Below are positions 1 through 6,975 of a stretch of 64,000 nucleotides of DNA, piece after piece. Position 1 is the stretch's first letter. Each line of letters starts with the position of its first letter. The notes under the pieces are model-generated. The model saw only the letters and a program-made list of their open reading frames with translations, had not been told where the DNA came from and searched no databases. The position numbers were made by a program, and so were the translations under genes. Source of the stretch: Stenotrophomonas rhizophila (lineage in GTDB: Bacteria; Pseudomonadota; Gammaproteobacteria; Xanthomonadales; Xanthomonadaceae); contig NZ_CP007597.1 of assembly GCF_000661955.1 (NCBI RefSeq), positions 3,336,755 to 3,400,754 of the forward strand. The letters are read 5' to 3'.

Positions 1-77
1 ACGGCGTGCGATCGGCGCTGATCGTCGACCGCGTCATTGCATCGGCCAGGACACGCGCCTGGACCACCATCGGCTGA
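1..77 (+). CDS. 3' end of an upstream gene, possibly a Gfo/Idh/MocA oxidoreductase
   Basis: An open frame enters from the left edge and stops with TGA at 75-77, leaving about 24 codons. The tail (VIASARTRAW and neighbours) resembles the last helix of Gfo/Idh/MocA sugar dehydrogenases, which often sit beside TIM-barrel isomerases like the next gene. The stop lies 16 bases before the next start, so the two are probably cotranscribed. The fragment is too short for a firm family call. Confidence 0.35.
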   Translation, partial: GVRSALIVDRVIASARTRAWTTIG

Positions 78-93
78 ATCCCGGGAGACTCTC

Positions 94-960
94 TTGAAGA
101 ACACCTCTGTTCGCGGAACTGCAATCCTCGCCCTGCTGCTCGCTGCCCTGCCCGCCTTCGCGCACGACATCGCCACTCCGCAGAAGCCCATCGCAGTGCA
201 GATGTACTCACTGCGCAACGCCGGCTCGCTCGACCAGCAGTTGAAGATCGTCCATGACGCGGGCGTGGGTGCGGTGGAAACGGTGGGCACGCAGGGCGTC
301 AGCGCCCCCGAACTCAAGCAGTTGCTGGACCGATACGCGATCAAGGCGATTTCGTCGCACGTGCCGCTGGCCGAGCTGCGCAAGGACCTGCCCGGCGTGG
401 TGGCCTTCAACCGGTCGATCGGCAACACCACGCTGGTGGTGCCTTACCTGGATGCGAAGGATCGGCCCACAGACGCCGCAGGCTGGACCGCACTGGGTAA
501 GGAACTGGGCCGGATCTCGAAACAGGTGCGGGCGGAGGGCATGCGCCTGGCCTACCACAATCACGACTTCGAGCTGGTCGACTTCAATGGCAGGACCGGC
601 CTGGAACTGCTGTTCGCCGCGGCCGGGCCTGACCTGCAGACCGAGCTGGATCTTGCCTGGGTGGCACGCGCCGGCTACGACCCGGCGGTGATGCTGGGCA
701 AGTTCCGCGGCCGGCTGTTCGCCGTTCATGCCAAGGACAATGCGCCCAAGGGCCAGGCCGAAGACGAAGGCGGTTTCGCCGCGGTCGGTCAGGGCGTGCT
801 CGACTGGAACGCGATCCTGCCGGCGGCGGCGGGTGCCGGTGTGCAGTGGTACATCATCGAACACGACCAACCCCGTGATCCTGCCAAGGTCATCAAGACC
901 GGTGCCGATTACCTGCGCGACCACCTGACCGTCAGCCTGCCCGCCCGCGCACCGCGCTAG
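94..960 (+). CDS. exported sugar phosphate isomerase/epimerase-like TIM-barrel protein
   Basis: A 288-residue AP-endonuclease-2-type TIM barrel, the fold of sugar isomerases and epimerases. I chose the TTG at 94 because GGGAGA lies 6 bases upstream and because it starts directly with a signal peptide (hydrophobic ALLLAALPAFA, cleavage before HDIATP). An in-frame upstream ATG at 37 would bury that signal. Metal-site-like segments are visible (YHNHDFEL, TELDLAW, VHAKDN, EHDQPR). It acts in the periplasm, probably on a keto-sugar from the neighbouring dehydrogenase system; the substrate is inferred from context only. The cytochrome c gene follows after 18 bases. Confidence 0.8.
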   Translation: MKNTSVRGTAILALLLAALPAFAHDIATPQKPIAVQMYSLRNAGSLDQQLKIVHDAGVGAVETVGTQGVSAPELKQLLDRYAIKAISSHVPLAELRKDLPGVVAFNRSIGNTTLVVPYLDAKDRPTDAAGWTALGKELGRISKQVRAEGMRLAYHNHDFELVDFNGRTGLELLFAAAGPDLQTELDLAWVARAGYDPAVMLGKFRGRLFAVHAKDNAPKGQAEDEGGFAAVGQGVLDWNAILPAAAGAGVQWYIIEHDQPRDPAKVIKTGADYLRDHLTVSLPARAPR

Positions 961-978
961 CCCGCAAAGGAGCCCTGC

Positions 979-1275
979 TTGAGAACGACCCTGATACTGA
1001 CGCTGGCCCTTTGGGCGGCAACGCATGCCCCGGCGGCGTGGTCCAAGGACGACCCTGCTGCGGGCGCGAAGCTGTACGCGACCCACTGCACGGCCTGCCA
1101 TGGCGCGGATCGTGCCGGCATGCCCGGCGCGTTCCCCGCGCTGACCGATATCGGCAAGCGGATGACGCCGGTGCAGATCAAGGAGAAGATCAGCAAGGGC
1201 GGCGGGTTGATGCCTCCCTTCTCCCACCTGTCACAGCAGGAGATCGACGACATCAGCAGTTACCTGGCGAAGTAG
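979..1275 (+). CDS. class I cytochrome c, probable electron acceptor of the GMC dehydrogenase
   Basis: A 98-residue monohaem cytochrome c with a signal peptide (residues 1-22), the haem motif CTACH at 37-41 and a likely distal Met in the MPPF segment. The start is TTG at 979, with AAAGGAG at 966-972. Small cytochromes of this type take electrons from periplasmic GMC flavo-dehydrogenases that have a Tat-exported small subunit, and such a pair is encoded convergently at 4324-2064, so I infer it carries electrons from that enzyme to the respiratory chain. The stop codon TAG is part of a GTAG-bordered palindrome. Confidence 0.88.
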   Translation: MRTTLILTLALWAATHAPAAWSKDDPAAGAKLYATHCTACHGADRAGMPGAFPALTDIGKRMTPVQIKEKISKGGGLMPPFSHLSQQEIDDISSYLAK

Positions 1276-1300
1276 CAGGCCGGCACTGGCGCCGGCCCTG
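1272..1300. repeat. GTAG-bordered palindrome (REP-like)
   Basis: GTAG followed by an inverted repeat built on GGCCGGC...GCCGGCC. Its TAG is the stop of the cytochrome gene. It lies between two convergent genes, so the hairpin may limit read-through; there is no U-tract. Confidence 0.55.
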
Positions 1301-1305
1301 CGCCG

Positions 1306-2064
1306 TCAGAGTTCGCGTACCCAGATGTTGCGGTAGCTGACCTTGGCATCGTGCTCCTGCAGGTAGAGCGGCGCGCACCCGTGTGGCGCGTACGACGGTG
1401 CGCCGATGTACTCGGTCTTGCCCGAGAGAACGGTGTCGTCCTGCACCAGAACACCGTTGTGCAGCACGGTGATGCGCGCGGGCGAGATGAGCCCGCCACC
1501 CGGCGAGAAGCGCGGCGCCTTCCAGAGGATGTCGTAGGCCTGCCACTGGCCCGGCGCACGCGAGGCATTCACCCGTGGCATGGCCTGCTTGTAGATCGAG
1601 CCGGCCTGGCCGTTGGCGTACGTCGGGTTGTTGTAGCTGTCCAGCACCTGCAGCTCGTAGAGCTCCTGCAGGAAGATGCCGCTGTTGCCCCGGTTCTGTC
1701 CGTCGAACCTCTTCGTGTCGGTGGGCGTGCGCCACTCGACATGCAGCTGGATGTCGCAGAAGCGCTGCCGGGTGCGGATGCCCTTGCTGCCCGGAACCAC
1801 CGTGAGCGCGCCGTCGGCCACGCGCCAAGGCACGCGTCCGCCCTGCTCCGACTCCCAGGCAGACACATCCTTGCCGTCGAACAGCACGATCGCATCGGAA
1901 GGCGCCTTGCCCGGCGGCGCGGACACCACGGCAGGCACGGGCGTCCACACCTCGGTCCTGGCTGGATCGCGCGCAGGATCAGTCTCGGCCTGCGCAAACA
2001 CGGATGCGGTGGCCAGCAGGCCCGCTGCGACGTGGAGAGACCTGATCAACGTGCCGCGGTCCAT
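1306..2064 (-). CDS. DUF1080 protein, likely 3-keto-glycoside hydrolase/lyase
   Basis: A 252-residue exported protein with a signal peptide (first ~26 residues, ending VFAQA) and a DUF1080 (PF06439) jelly-roll domain. Typical family segments are present: LFDGKDVSAWES near the start, RFDGQNRGNSGIFLQ in the middle, and a C-terminal NIWVREL strand. Some DUF1080 proteins are known to cleave 3-keto-disaccharides and 3-keto-glycosides. Last gene of the minus-strand operon: its ATG overlaps the stop of the dehydrogenase small subunit as TGATG. The operon supplies the matching 3-dehydrogenase, so I infer it cleaves the oxidised glycoside in the periplasm. Confidence 0.82.
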   Translation of the reverse strand: MDRGTLIRSLHVAAGLLATASVFAQAETDPARDPARTEVWTPVPAVVSAPPGKAPSDAIVLFDGKDVSAWESEQGGRVPWRVADGALTVVPGSKGIRTRQRFCDIQLHVEWRTPTDTKRFDGQNRGNSGIFLQELYELQVLDSYNNPTYANGQAGSIYKQAMPRVNASRAPGQWQAYDILWKAPRFSPGGGLISPARITVLHNGVLVQDDTVLSGKTEYIGAPSYAPHGCAPLYLQEHDAKVSYRNIWVREL

Positions 2065-2639
2065 CAGCTGGTCCCCCAGGCGGGCGTGCCAGGCACATAG
2101 GCCAGATCGCCGTCGTAGCGACCCGGTACCGCGACGTAGCGCAGCACGTCGGTCGCGCCGACCTTCGAGGTGAAGAAGCCGAAGATGGCGAGCTGCTTGA
2201 TCATCGTGAAGTAGTGCGGCATCGGTTCTCCTTCCTCGGCGGTGCCGGTCTCGGTCACGTCGACCGCGTGTTTCCGGGCCTCTGCATCCAGTGCGCGCAG
2301 GAGTTCGGTGCGGGTCTGCGGCGCGAGCGAAACGAACCGGCCGCCCGCGCGTTTGTCGATATCGGCCAGGCCGGCCCGGAACGTCGCCTGCTGCCGGACC
2401 GTGTAGCAGTCGGTGACGAACCGCGCCATGAACAGACCGGCCCCGGCGTCCTTCGCCCCCGGCGTTGCGGTACGCGGCAGGATGGTCTCGGCGATCTCAT
2501 CCAGCATGCCCACATCAGCGTCGGAGAAAGGCGTATTCATCCCTGTGGCGGGCGCCTGGCCCTGGACGAGCGCGGGCAGACCGATCATGGCTGCGCCGGT
2601 GGCGGCGACGATCATCTTCAGCAGTTCGCGGCGATCCAT
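2064..2639 (-). CDS. gluconate 2-dehydrogenase subunit 3 family protein (Tat small subunit)
   Basis: A 191-residue protein that opens with a twin-arginine signal (MDRRELLKM, then a hydrophobic stretch ending ALVQGQA). The body matches the gluconate 2-dehydrogenase subunit 3 family, with the ILPRTATPGAKDAG and FVTDCYT segments. These small subunits act as hitch-hiker chaperones: their Tat signal carries the folded FAD subunit to the periplasm. It is translationally coupled on both sides through TGATG overlaps, with the GMC gene upstream and the DUF1080 gene downstream. Confidence 0.88.
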   Translation of the reverse strand: MDRRELLKMIVAATGAAMIGLPALVQGQAPATGMNTPFSDADVGMLDEIAETILPRTATPGAKDAGAGLFMARFVTDCYTVRQQATFRAGLADIDKRAGGRFVSLAPQTRTELLRALDAEARKHAVDVTETGTAEEGEPMPHYFTMIKQLAIFGFFTSKVGATDVLRYVAVPGRYDGDLAYVPGTPAWGTS

Positions 2640-4324
2640 CAGAGGTTCCCCGCTTTCAGTTCGCGCACGGCGTGGTCCGCAGCGCGCGCGGTGAGTGCCA
2701 TGTAGGTCAGTGAAGGATTCACGCAGGCGCTGGAGGTCATGCAGGCACCGTCGGTGACATAGACGTTGGGCGCATCCCAGACCTGGTTGTGCTGGTTCAG
2801 TACGGAGGTTCTGCGGTCACGTCCCATGCGCGCGGTCCCCATTTCGTGGATGCCCTTGCCCGGGGCGTAGTCGTTGTCGTGCATCTCCACGTCCTTCACA
2901 CCGGCAGCCTCCAGCATCTCGGCGGCATCGGCGGCCATGTCCTTGCGCATCGCCTTTTCGTTCGCGCGCATGGACACGTCCATCGCCAATACCGGCAGGC
3001 CCCACTTGTCCTTGCGCTCGGCGTCCAGGCGGATCGTATTGTCGTGGTGCGGCAGCATTTCGCCGAAGCCGGTCATGCCGATGCGCCAGTCACCCGGAAC
3101 GGTCAGCGCCTCCTTCAGGTCGGCACCGATGTTCAGCTCGGCGATCTCGCGTGACCACCCGTTGCGGCTGGCACCGCCCTGATAACCGAACCCGCGCAGG
3201 TAGCCGCGCTTGTCCGCAGCGACGTTGCGGAAACGGGGAATGTAGAAGCCGCAGGGGCGGCGGCCGAAGTAGTACTTGTCTTCATACCCTTCGACCCGGC
3301 CGGAGGCGCCCGCGCCGAAGTGATGGTCCATCACGTTGTGCCCGAGTTCGCCGGACGAGGAGCCCAGCCCACCGTCCCAGACATCGGTCGCCGAGTTCAT
3401 CAGCAGCCAGGTCGAATTGAAGGACGACGCATTGAGGAAGATGACCTTGGCCGTGTATTGGTAGGTCTGGCCGGTCTCGGCGTCGATGATCTCCACGCCG
3501 CGCGCACGCTTGCGGTCCTTGTCATAGAGCACTTCCTTGACGATCGAAAACGGCCGCAATGTCAGGTTGCCGGTCTTCATCGCCGCCGGCAGCGTCGCCG
3601 ACTGGGTCGAAAAATAGGCGCCAAAGGGGCAGCCCAGGATGCACTTGTTGCGGTACTGGCAGTTGACCCGGCCCTGTTCGGGCATGGGCTGGGTGATGTT
3701 GGCAGTGCGCGAGTGGATCATATGGCGTGTTCCGCCAAAGGCTTTCCGGATCCGCGCGGCCACATCCTTCTCGACGATGTTCAACGGGATCGGCGGCAGG
3801 AACTCGCCATCGGGCAGCACATCCAGCCCCTCCCGGGTGCCGGCGATACCCGCGAACTTCTCCGCATGGTCGTACCACGGTGCGATGTCGGCATACCGGA
3901 TCGGCCAATCGGTGGCGATGCCGTCCTTGAGGTTCGCCTCGAAATCCAGGTCGGAGAAGCGATAGCTCTGCCGCCCCCACATCAGTGACCGCCCGCCGAC
4001 GTGATAGCCGCGAAACCAATCGAATCGCTTGGTCTCGGTGTAGGGCGATTCCTTTTCGTTGGCCCACATGCCCTCAAGGTTCTCGGCCAAGCCGTAGTCG
4101 CGCATCAACACCGGATAGTCGGCCTTCATCGCCTGGGTGGGCCGGTTGCGGTGCGGGAAATCCCACGCCTCCTTCATCGCGTTGACGTAGTCCTTGACGT
4201 GCTCGATGTTGCGTCCGCGTTCCAGCATCAGGACCTTGAGGCCTTTCTCGGTCAGTTCCTTCGCCGCCCAACCGCCGCTGATGCCGGAGCCAACGACGAT
4301 TGCGTCATAGTGATTGTCTGCCAT
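2639..4324 (-). CDS. GMC-family FAD-dependent glycoside dehydrogenase, catalytic subunit
   Basis: A 561-residue glucose-methanol-choline oxidoreductase. The FAD dinucleotide motif VVGSGISGGWAA begins at about residue 10. The C-terminal catalytic pair is His493 (IHEMGTARMG) and Asn536 (VNPSLT). Cysteines 222, 228 and 232 form CX5CX3C, as in FAD-glucose dehydrogenases that carry a 3Fe-4S cluster, so electrons probably pass FAD to cluster to cytochrome c. There is no signal peptide, consistent with export by the Tat small subunit encoded next. Glucoside 3-dehydrogenases have this gene set; I infer oxidation of sugar C3, but the exact substrate cannot be read. AGGTGAAG precedes the ATG. Confidence 0.88.
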   Translation of the reverse strand: MADNHYDAIVVGSGISGGWAAKELTEKGLKVLMLERGRNIEHVKDYVNAMKEAWDFPHRNRPTQAMKADYPVLMRDYGLAENLEGMWANEKESPYTETKRFDWFRGYHVGGRSLMWGRQSYRFSDLDFEANLKDGIATDWPIRYADIAPWYDHAEKFAGIAGTREGLDVLPDGEFLPPIPLNIVEKDVAARIRKAFGGTRHMIHSRTANITQPMPEQGRVNCQYRNKCILGCPFGAYFSTQSATLPAAMKTGNLTLRPFSIVKEVLYDKDRKRARGVEIIDAETGQTYQYTAKVIFLNASSFNSTWLLMNSATDVWDGGLGSSSGELGHNVMDHHFGAGASGRVEGYEDKYYFGRRPCGFYIPRFRNVAADKRGYLRGFGYQGGASRNGWSREIAELNIGADLKEALTVPGDWRIGMTGFGEMLPHHDNTIRLDAERKDKWGLPVLAMDVSMRANEKAMRKDMAADAAEMLEAAGVKDVEMHDNDYAPGKGIHEMGTARMGRDRRTSVLNQHNQVWDAPNVYVTDGACMTSSACVNPSLTYMALTARAADHAVRELKAGNL

Positions 4325-4354
4325 GGGTTCTACTTCACCTGGGTGGATAGCGTT

Positions 4355-5251
4355 TCAGACGTCGCAGAGGCGGATCGCCTCGCGCAGCGAGCCGATGGGA
4401 TCCGGCGCGGCAGGCATGAACTCCTGCGCCAGATACCCATCGAAACCGGTGTCGCGGATCGCGCGACAGATGGCGGGGTAATGGAGCTCCTGCTGGTCGC
4501 CGATCTCGTGTCGGCCAGGCACGCCCGCGGTGTGGTAGTGCTTGAAGTACGCGTGATGCCTGCCGATGGTGGCGATGATGTCGCCCTCCATGATCTGCAT
4601 GTGGTAGATGTCGTATAGCAGGCCGAAATGATCCGAGCCGATCCGTCGGCACAGCTCGACGCCCCATGCGGAGTGGTCGCACAGGTAGTCGGGATGATCG
4701 ACCCTGGAGTTCAGCAGCTCCATCACCAGCACCACGCCGCGCCTCTCTGCATGCCCGAGGATGCGTTTGAGCCCTGCCTCGGCATGGGCCATGCCCTCCT
4801 GGGGGTCCATGCCGTTGCGGTTGCCGGAGAAACAGATGAGGTTGCGATAGCCGGCATCGGCCACCAGGTCGATGTGCCGGGTATAACGCTCCACCAGTTC
4901 GTCGTGGAACTGGCTGCCGGCAAAGCCCTTGGTCAGGCCCAGCTCCGCGCCGTTGCACATCGCGCTGTCCACGCCATGGGCCTTCAGCGTGGGCCAGTCC
5001 GCCGGCCCCACCAGATCGATGGCGGCGAACCCGATGCCCTTCACCGTCTGGCAGAGCTGGGCGATCGATTGTTGCGGGAACGTCCAGCGGGCGACGGAGT
5101 GCTTCAGGTTGCCCTTGAGCGGCGCGGTGGCTGCGAACGCGGGCAGAACGGCCGCTGCGCCGAGGCCAACGCTCCCGGCCACCGCCATGCGCAGCGCATC
5201 GCGCCGTGTGAGCCCCGGGGCCGGGCCTGGTCCGATCGAATGGATAGGCAT
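4355..5251 (-). CDS. Tat-exported hydroxypyruvate isomerase-like TIM-barrel protein
   Basis: A 298-residue TIM barrel with an N-terminal twin-arginine signal (TRRDALRMAVAG, cleavage around AFAATA). Metal-ligand-like segments of the hydroxypyruvate isomerase/xylose isomerase-like fold are seen (VMELLNSRVDHP, LLYDIYHMQIMEGD, FKHYHTAGVPGRHE, YLAQEFMP). First gene of the operon, 30 bases ahead of the GMC gene, 3' of the promoter and LacI-type operator at 5301-5343. With the TIM-barrel protein at 94-960, the cluster has two such enzymes; I infer they process keto-sugar products. Both Tat and Sec routes are used for one pathway. Confidence 0.82.
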   Translation of the reverse strand: MPIHSIGPGPAPGLTRRDALRMAVAGSVGLGAAAVLPAFAATAPLKGNLKHSVARWTFPQQSIAQLCQTVKGIGFAAIDLVGPADWPTLKAHGVDSAMCNGAELGLTKGFAGSQFHDELVERYTRHIDLVADAGYRNLICFSGNRNGMDPQEGMAHAEAGLKRILGHAERRGVVLVMELLNSRVDHPDYLCDHSAWGVELCRRIGSDHFGLLYDIYHMQIMEGDIIATIGRHHAYFKHYHTAGVPGRHEIGDQQELHYPAICRAIRDTGFDGYLAQEFMPAAPDPIGSLREAIRLCDV

Positions 5252-5300
5252 CCACTTTCCGGCCTCCCAACCGGTATCACACGCTGACGATTCGGTTTAA

Positions 5301-5314
5301 TGCAATCGATTGCA
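5301..5314. promoter_or_regulatory. LacI-family operator in front of the dehydrogenase operon
   Basis: A perfect 14-bp palindrome, TGCAATCGATTGCA, with the central CG and TG/CA ends typical of LacI/GalR operators. It abuts the predicted -10 box of the minus-strand promoter and lies 50 bases before the first start codon, where a bound repressor would block initiation. No regulator gene is adjacent in the window. Confidence 0.72.
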
Positions 5315-5343
5315 CCATAGAGGAGCGCGTCTTTTTTTTGCAA
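5314..5343 (-). promoter_or_regulatory. predicted sigma70 promoter of the glycoside dehydrogenase operon
   Basis: Read on the minus strand: -35 TTGCAA (5338-5343), an 18-base spacer with an A8 run, and -10 TATGGT (5314-5319). The operator starts at the last base of the -10 box. Confidence 0.55.
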
Positions 5344-5571
5344 GACGCAGTGCACTAAAACCTATGCTGCAGAGCACAAAGCGCACGTCCGTTTGGCTCG
5401 ACCTGGGGGCTTACGTCGGTATCGTCGGGCGCTGGGAGAAGCCGACCAACGGTCGGCTCTACGGGTGTGCGTGCGATTCTTCCGTGGACACAGATCCGCT
5501 TTCACGGGCGCCTGCGTTGCCCGACCGTTGATCGGTCTGCGTTGCTCCCCGTGAACAGGCGAAGACCCACA
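5344..5571. other. intergenic stretch with one clear REP-like palindrome
   Basis: No gene is supported. It holds a GTAG-type palindrome at 5440-5462 (GCCGACCAACGGTCGGC followed by TCTAC) and a weaker, diverged palindrome near 5519-5541. Confidence 0.55.
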
Positions 5572-5572
5572 A

Positions 5573-5600
5573 AAAAGCCCCGTAAGAACGGGGCTTTTCT
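5573..5600 (-). terminator. rho-independent terminator downstream of ssb
   Basis: The hairpin AAAAGCCCCG - TAAGAA - CGGGGCTTTT has A and T tracts on both sides, so it can work in both directions. It lies 35 bases past the ssb stop. Confidence 0.85.
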
Positions 5601-5634
5601 TGAAACTCTGCCGGGATGTACCGGTGAGTTTTGC

Positions 5635-6201
5635 TTAGAACGGAATATCGTCGTCAGCGAAGTCGTCCATCGGCGGCGCCGGCTGCTGCGGCTGCTGCTG
5701 CGGGCGCTGCTGGCCGTAACCACCGCCCTGCCCGCCCTGGCGCTGACCACCGCCACCACCACCACCACCGTACTCCTGGCGCGGGGCCTGCTGGCGCTGC
5801 GGACGCTCGCCGCCGCCGTAGTTGCCACCGGCACCGGCGCCTGCACCGCCGCCACCGCCGCCTTCACCGCGGCCGCCCAGCATCTGCATTTCGTCGGCGA
5901 TGATGTCGGTGGAGTACTTCTCCACGCCATCCTGGCCGGTGTACTTGTCGTAACGCAGGCTGCCTTCGACGTAGACCGAGCTGCCCTTGCGCAGGTATTC
6001 GCCGGCGATTTCACCGAGCTTGCCGAAGAACACCACGCGGTGCCATTCGGTGCGCTCCTGCTGGTTGCCATCCTTGTCCTTGCGGACGCTGGTGGTGGCC
6101 AGGCTGATGCGGGTGATCGCCATGCCGCCTTGGGTGTACTTCACGTCCGGGTCGTTGCCGAGGTTGCCGACCAGGATGACTTTATTGATGCCGCGCGCCA
6201 T
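5635..6201 (-). CDS. ssb: single-stranded DNA-binding protein
   Basis: A 188-residue SSB. Residues 1-~110 are the OB fold (starts MARGINKVILVGNLG; contains the RISLATTS and EWHRVVFFGKLGEIA segments). A glycine/glutamine-rich linker follows, and the conserved acidic tip DDDIPF ends the protein; that tip recruits repair and replication partners. It coats single-stranded DNA in replication, repair and recombination. The Gly/Gln linker (runs of GGG, QQPQQP) makes it longer than the ~178-residue E. coli protein. Single gene, ended by the hairpin at 5573-5600. Confidence 0.97.
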   Translation of the reverse strand: MARGINKVILVGNLGNDPDVKYTQGGMAITRISLATTSVRKDKDGNQQERTEWHRVVFFGKLGEIAGEYLRKGSSVYVEGSLRYDKYTGQDGVEKYSTDIIADEMQMLGGRGEGGGGGGAGAGAGGNYGGGERPQRQQAPRQEYGGGGGGGGQRQGGQGGGYGQQRPQQQPQQPAPPMDDFADDDIPF

Positions 6202-6423
6202 AGGGTTGCTCTTCCGTTGTCCGAGGGCCGCCTGGTGTCATCGCACAAGCGGATCGATGCCGGGATGCGGCGGCCCTGCGGGGGGTGATTCGTTGGGGTA
6301 CTTGGCCGCCATGGTACCACTGGAACCGCCCCTGGCCGCCCGCTGGGGGCGACCACGGAAAGTTCGATGAAACCCACCAGAACGCAAGCGGGCGTCAATT
6401 GCGACGGGGCTCAGCGCCCGCCC

Positions 6424-6975
6424 TCAGGCCGCCTCGGCCCCCGGGGCATTCAGGGTGACCTTGTCGCGCCGGCCGGTCTGCGGGTCGGTCCGGTGCATCG
6501 AGACCAGCTTGCCCGCGAACGGACCGGTCAGCAGGTCGGTGAGCATGGCTTCTGCCAGGCCGTTGCCGGGGGTCGCAAAGGGCGTGACGAACTCGATCAG
6601 CCACAGCCGGTCGCCGCTATTCCACTCCTCCAGTTCCAGGCGCTGCCCCTGTTCCAGCTTCCGCTCGGCCACCTCGGACAAGTTCGCCCAGATGGCCACG
6701 CCCAGCGGCAGCTGCTCCAGCGCCTGCTGGGTGAGCCCGCTGAAGGCCGGCGAGGCATCCTGCAGCCCGGGCAACGGCGGCAGGGTGCCGAAGCGGAACA
6801 CCCGGAACTGTTCCTTCAGCACCGGCGGCATGAAGGACCATTCCAAGTCCTTCAACTTCAGCTCACGATGCAGCGCAGACTGAGAAAGCAGCCAGACGAT
6901 CTGGCCCAATGCCTCGGCCACGGTGCGGGGGGCGCCATCGCTGGCCGGTGAAGCGGACGTCGGGGACGTGATCAT
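6424..6975 (-). CDS. toxin-activating lysine acyltransferase (HlyC/RtxC family)
   Basis: A 183-residue HlyC-type enzyme. Such enzymes move a fatty acyl chain from acyl-ACP to lysines of an RTX protein in the cytosol before export. The alignable core is present: LGQIVWLLSQSALHR with His36 matching catalytic His23 of HlyC, WANLSE at 96-101, and EEWNSGDRLW with Asp122 in place of HlyC Asp92, then an EFVTPF segment. The gene comes after the RTX gene and overlaps its stop as ATGA (6972-6975), the reverse of the usual hlyC-hlyA order. Coupling to that gene makes the 4170-residue RTX protein the obvious substrate. Confidence 0.87.
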   Translation of the reverse strand: MITSPTSASPASDGAPRTVAEALGQIVWLLSQSALHRELKLKDLEWSFMPPVLKEQFRVFRFGTLPPLPGLQDASPAFSGLTQQALEQLPLGVAIWANLSEVAERKLEQGQRLELEEWNSGDRLWLIEFVTPFATPGNGLAEAMLTDLLTGPFAGKLVSMHRTDPQTGRRDKVTLNAPGAEAA

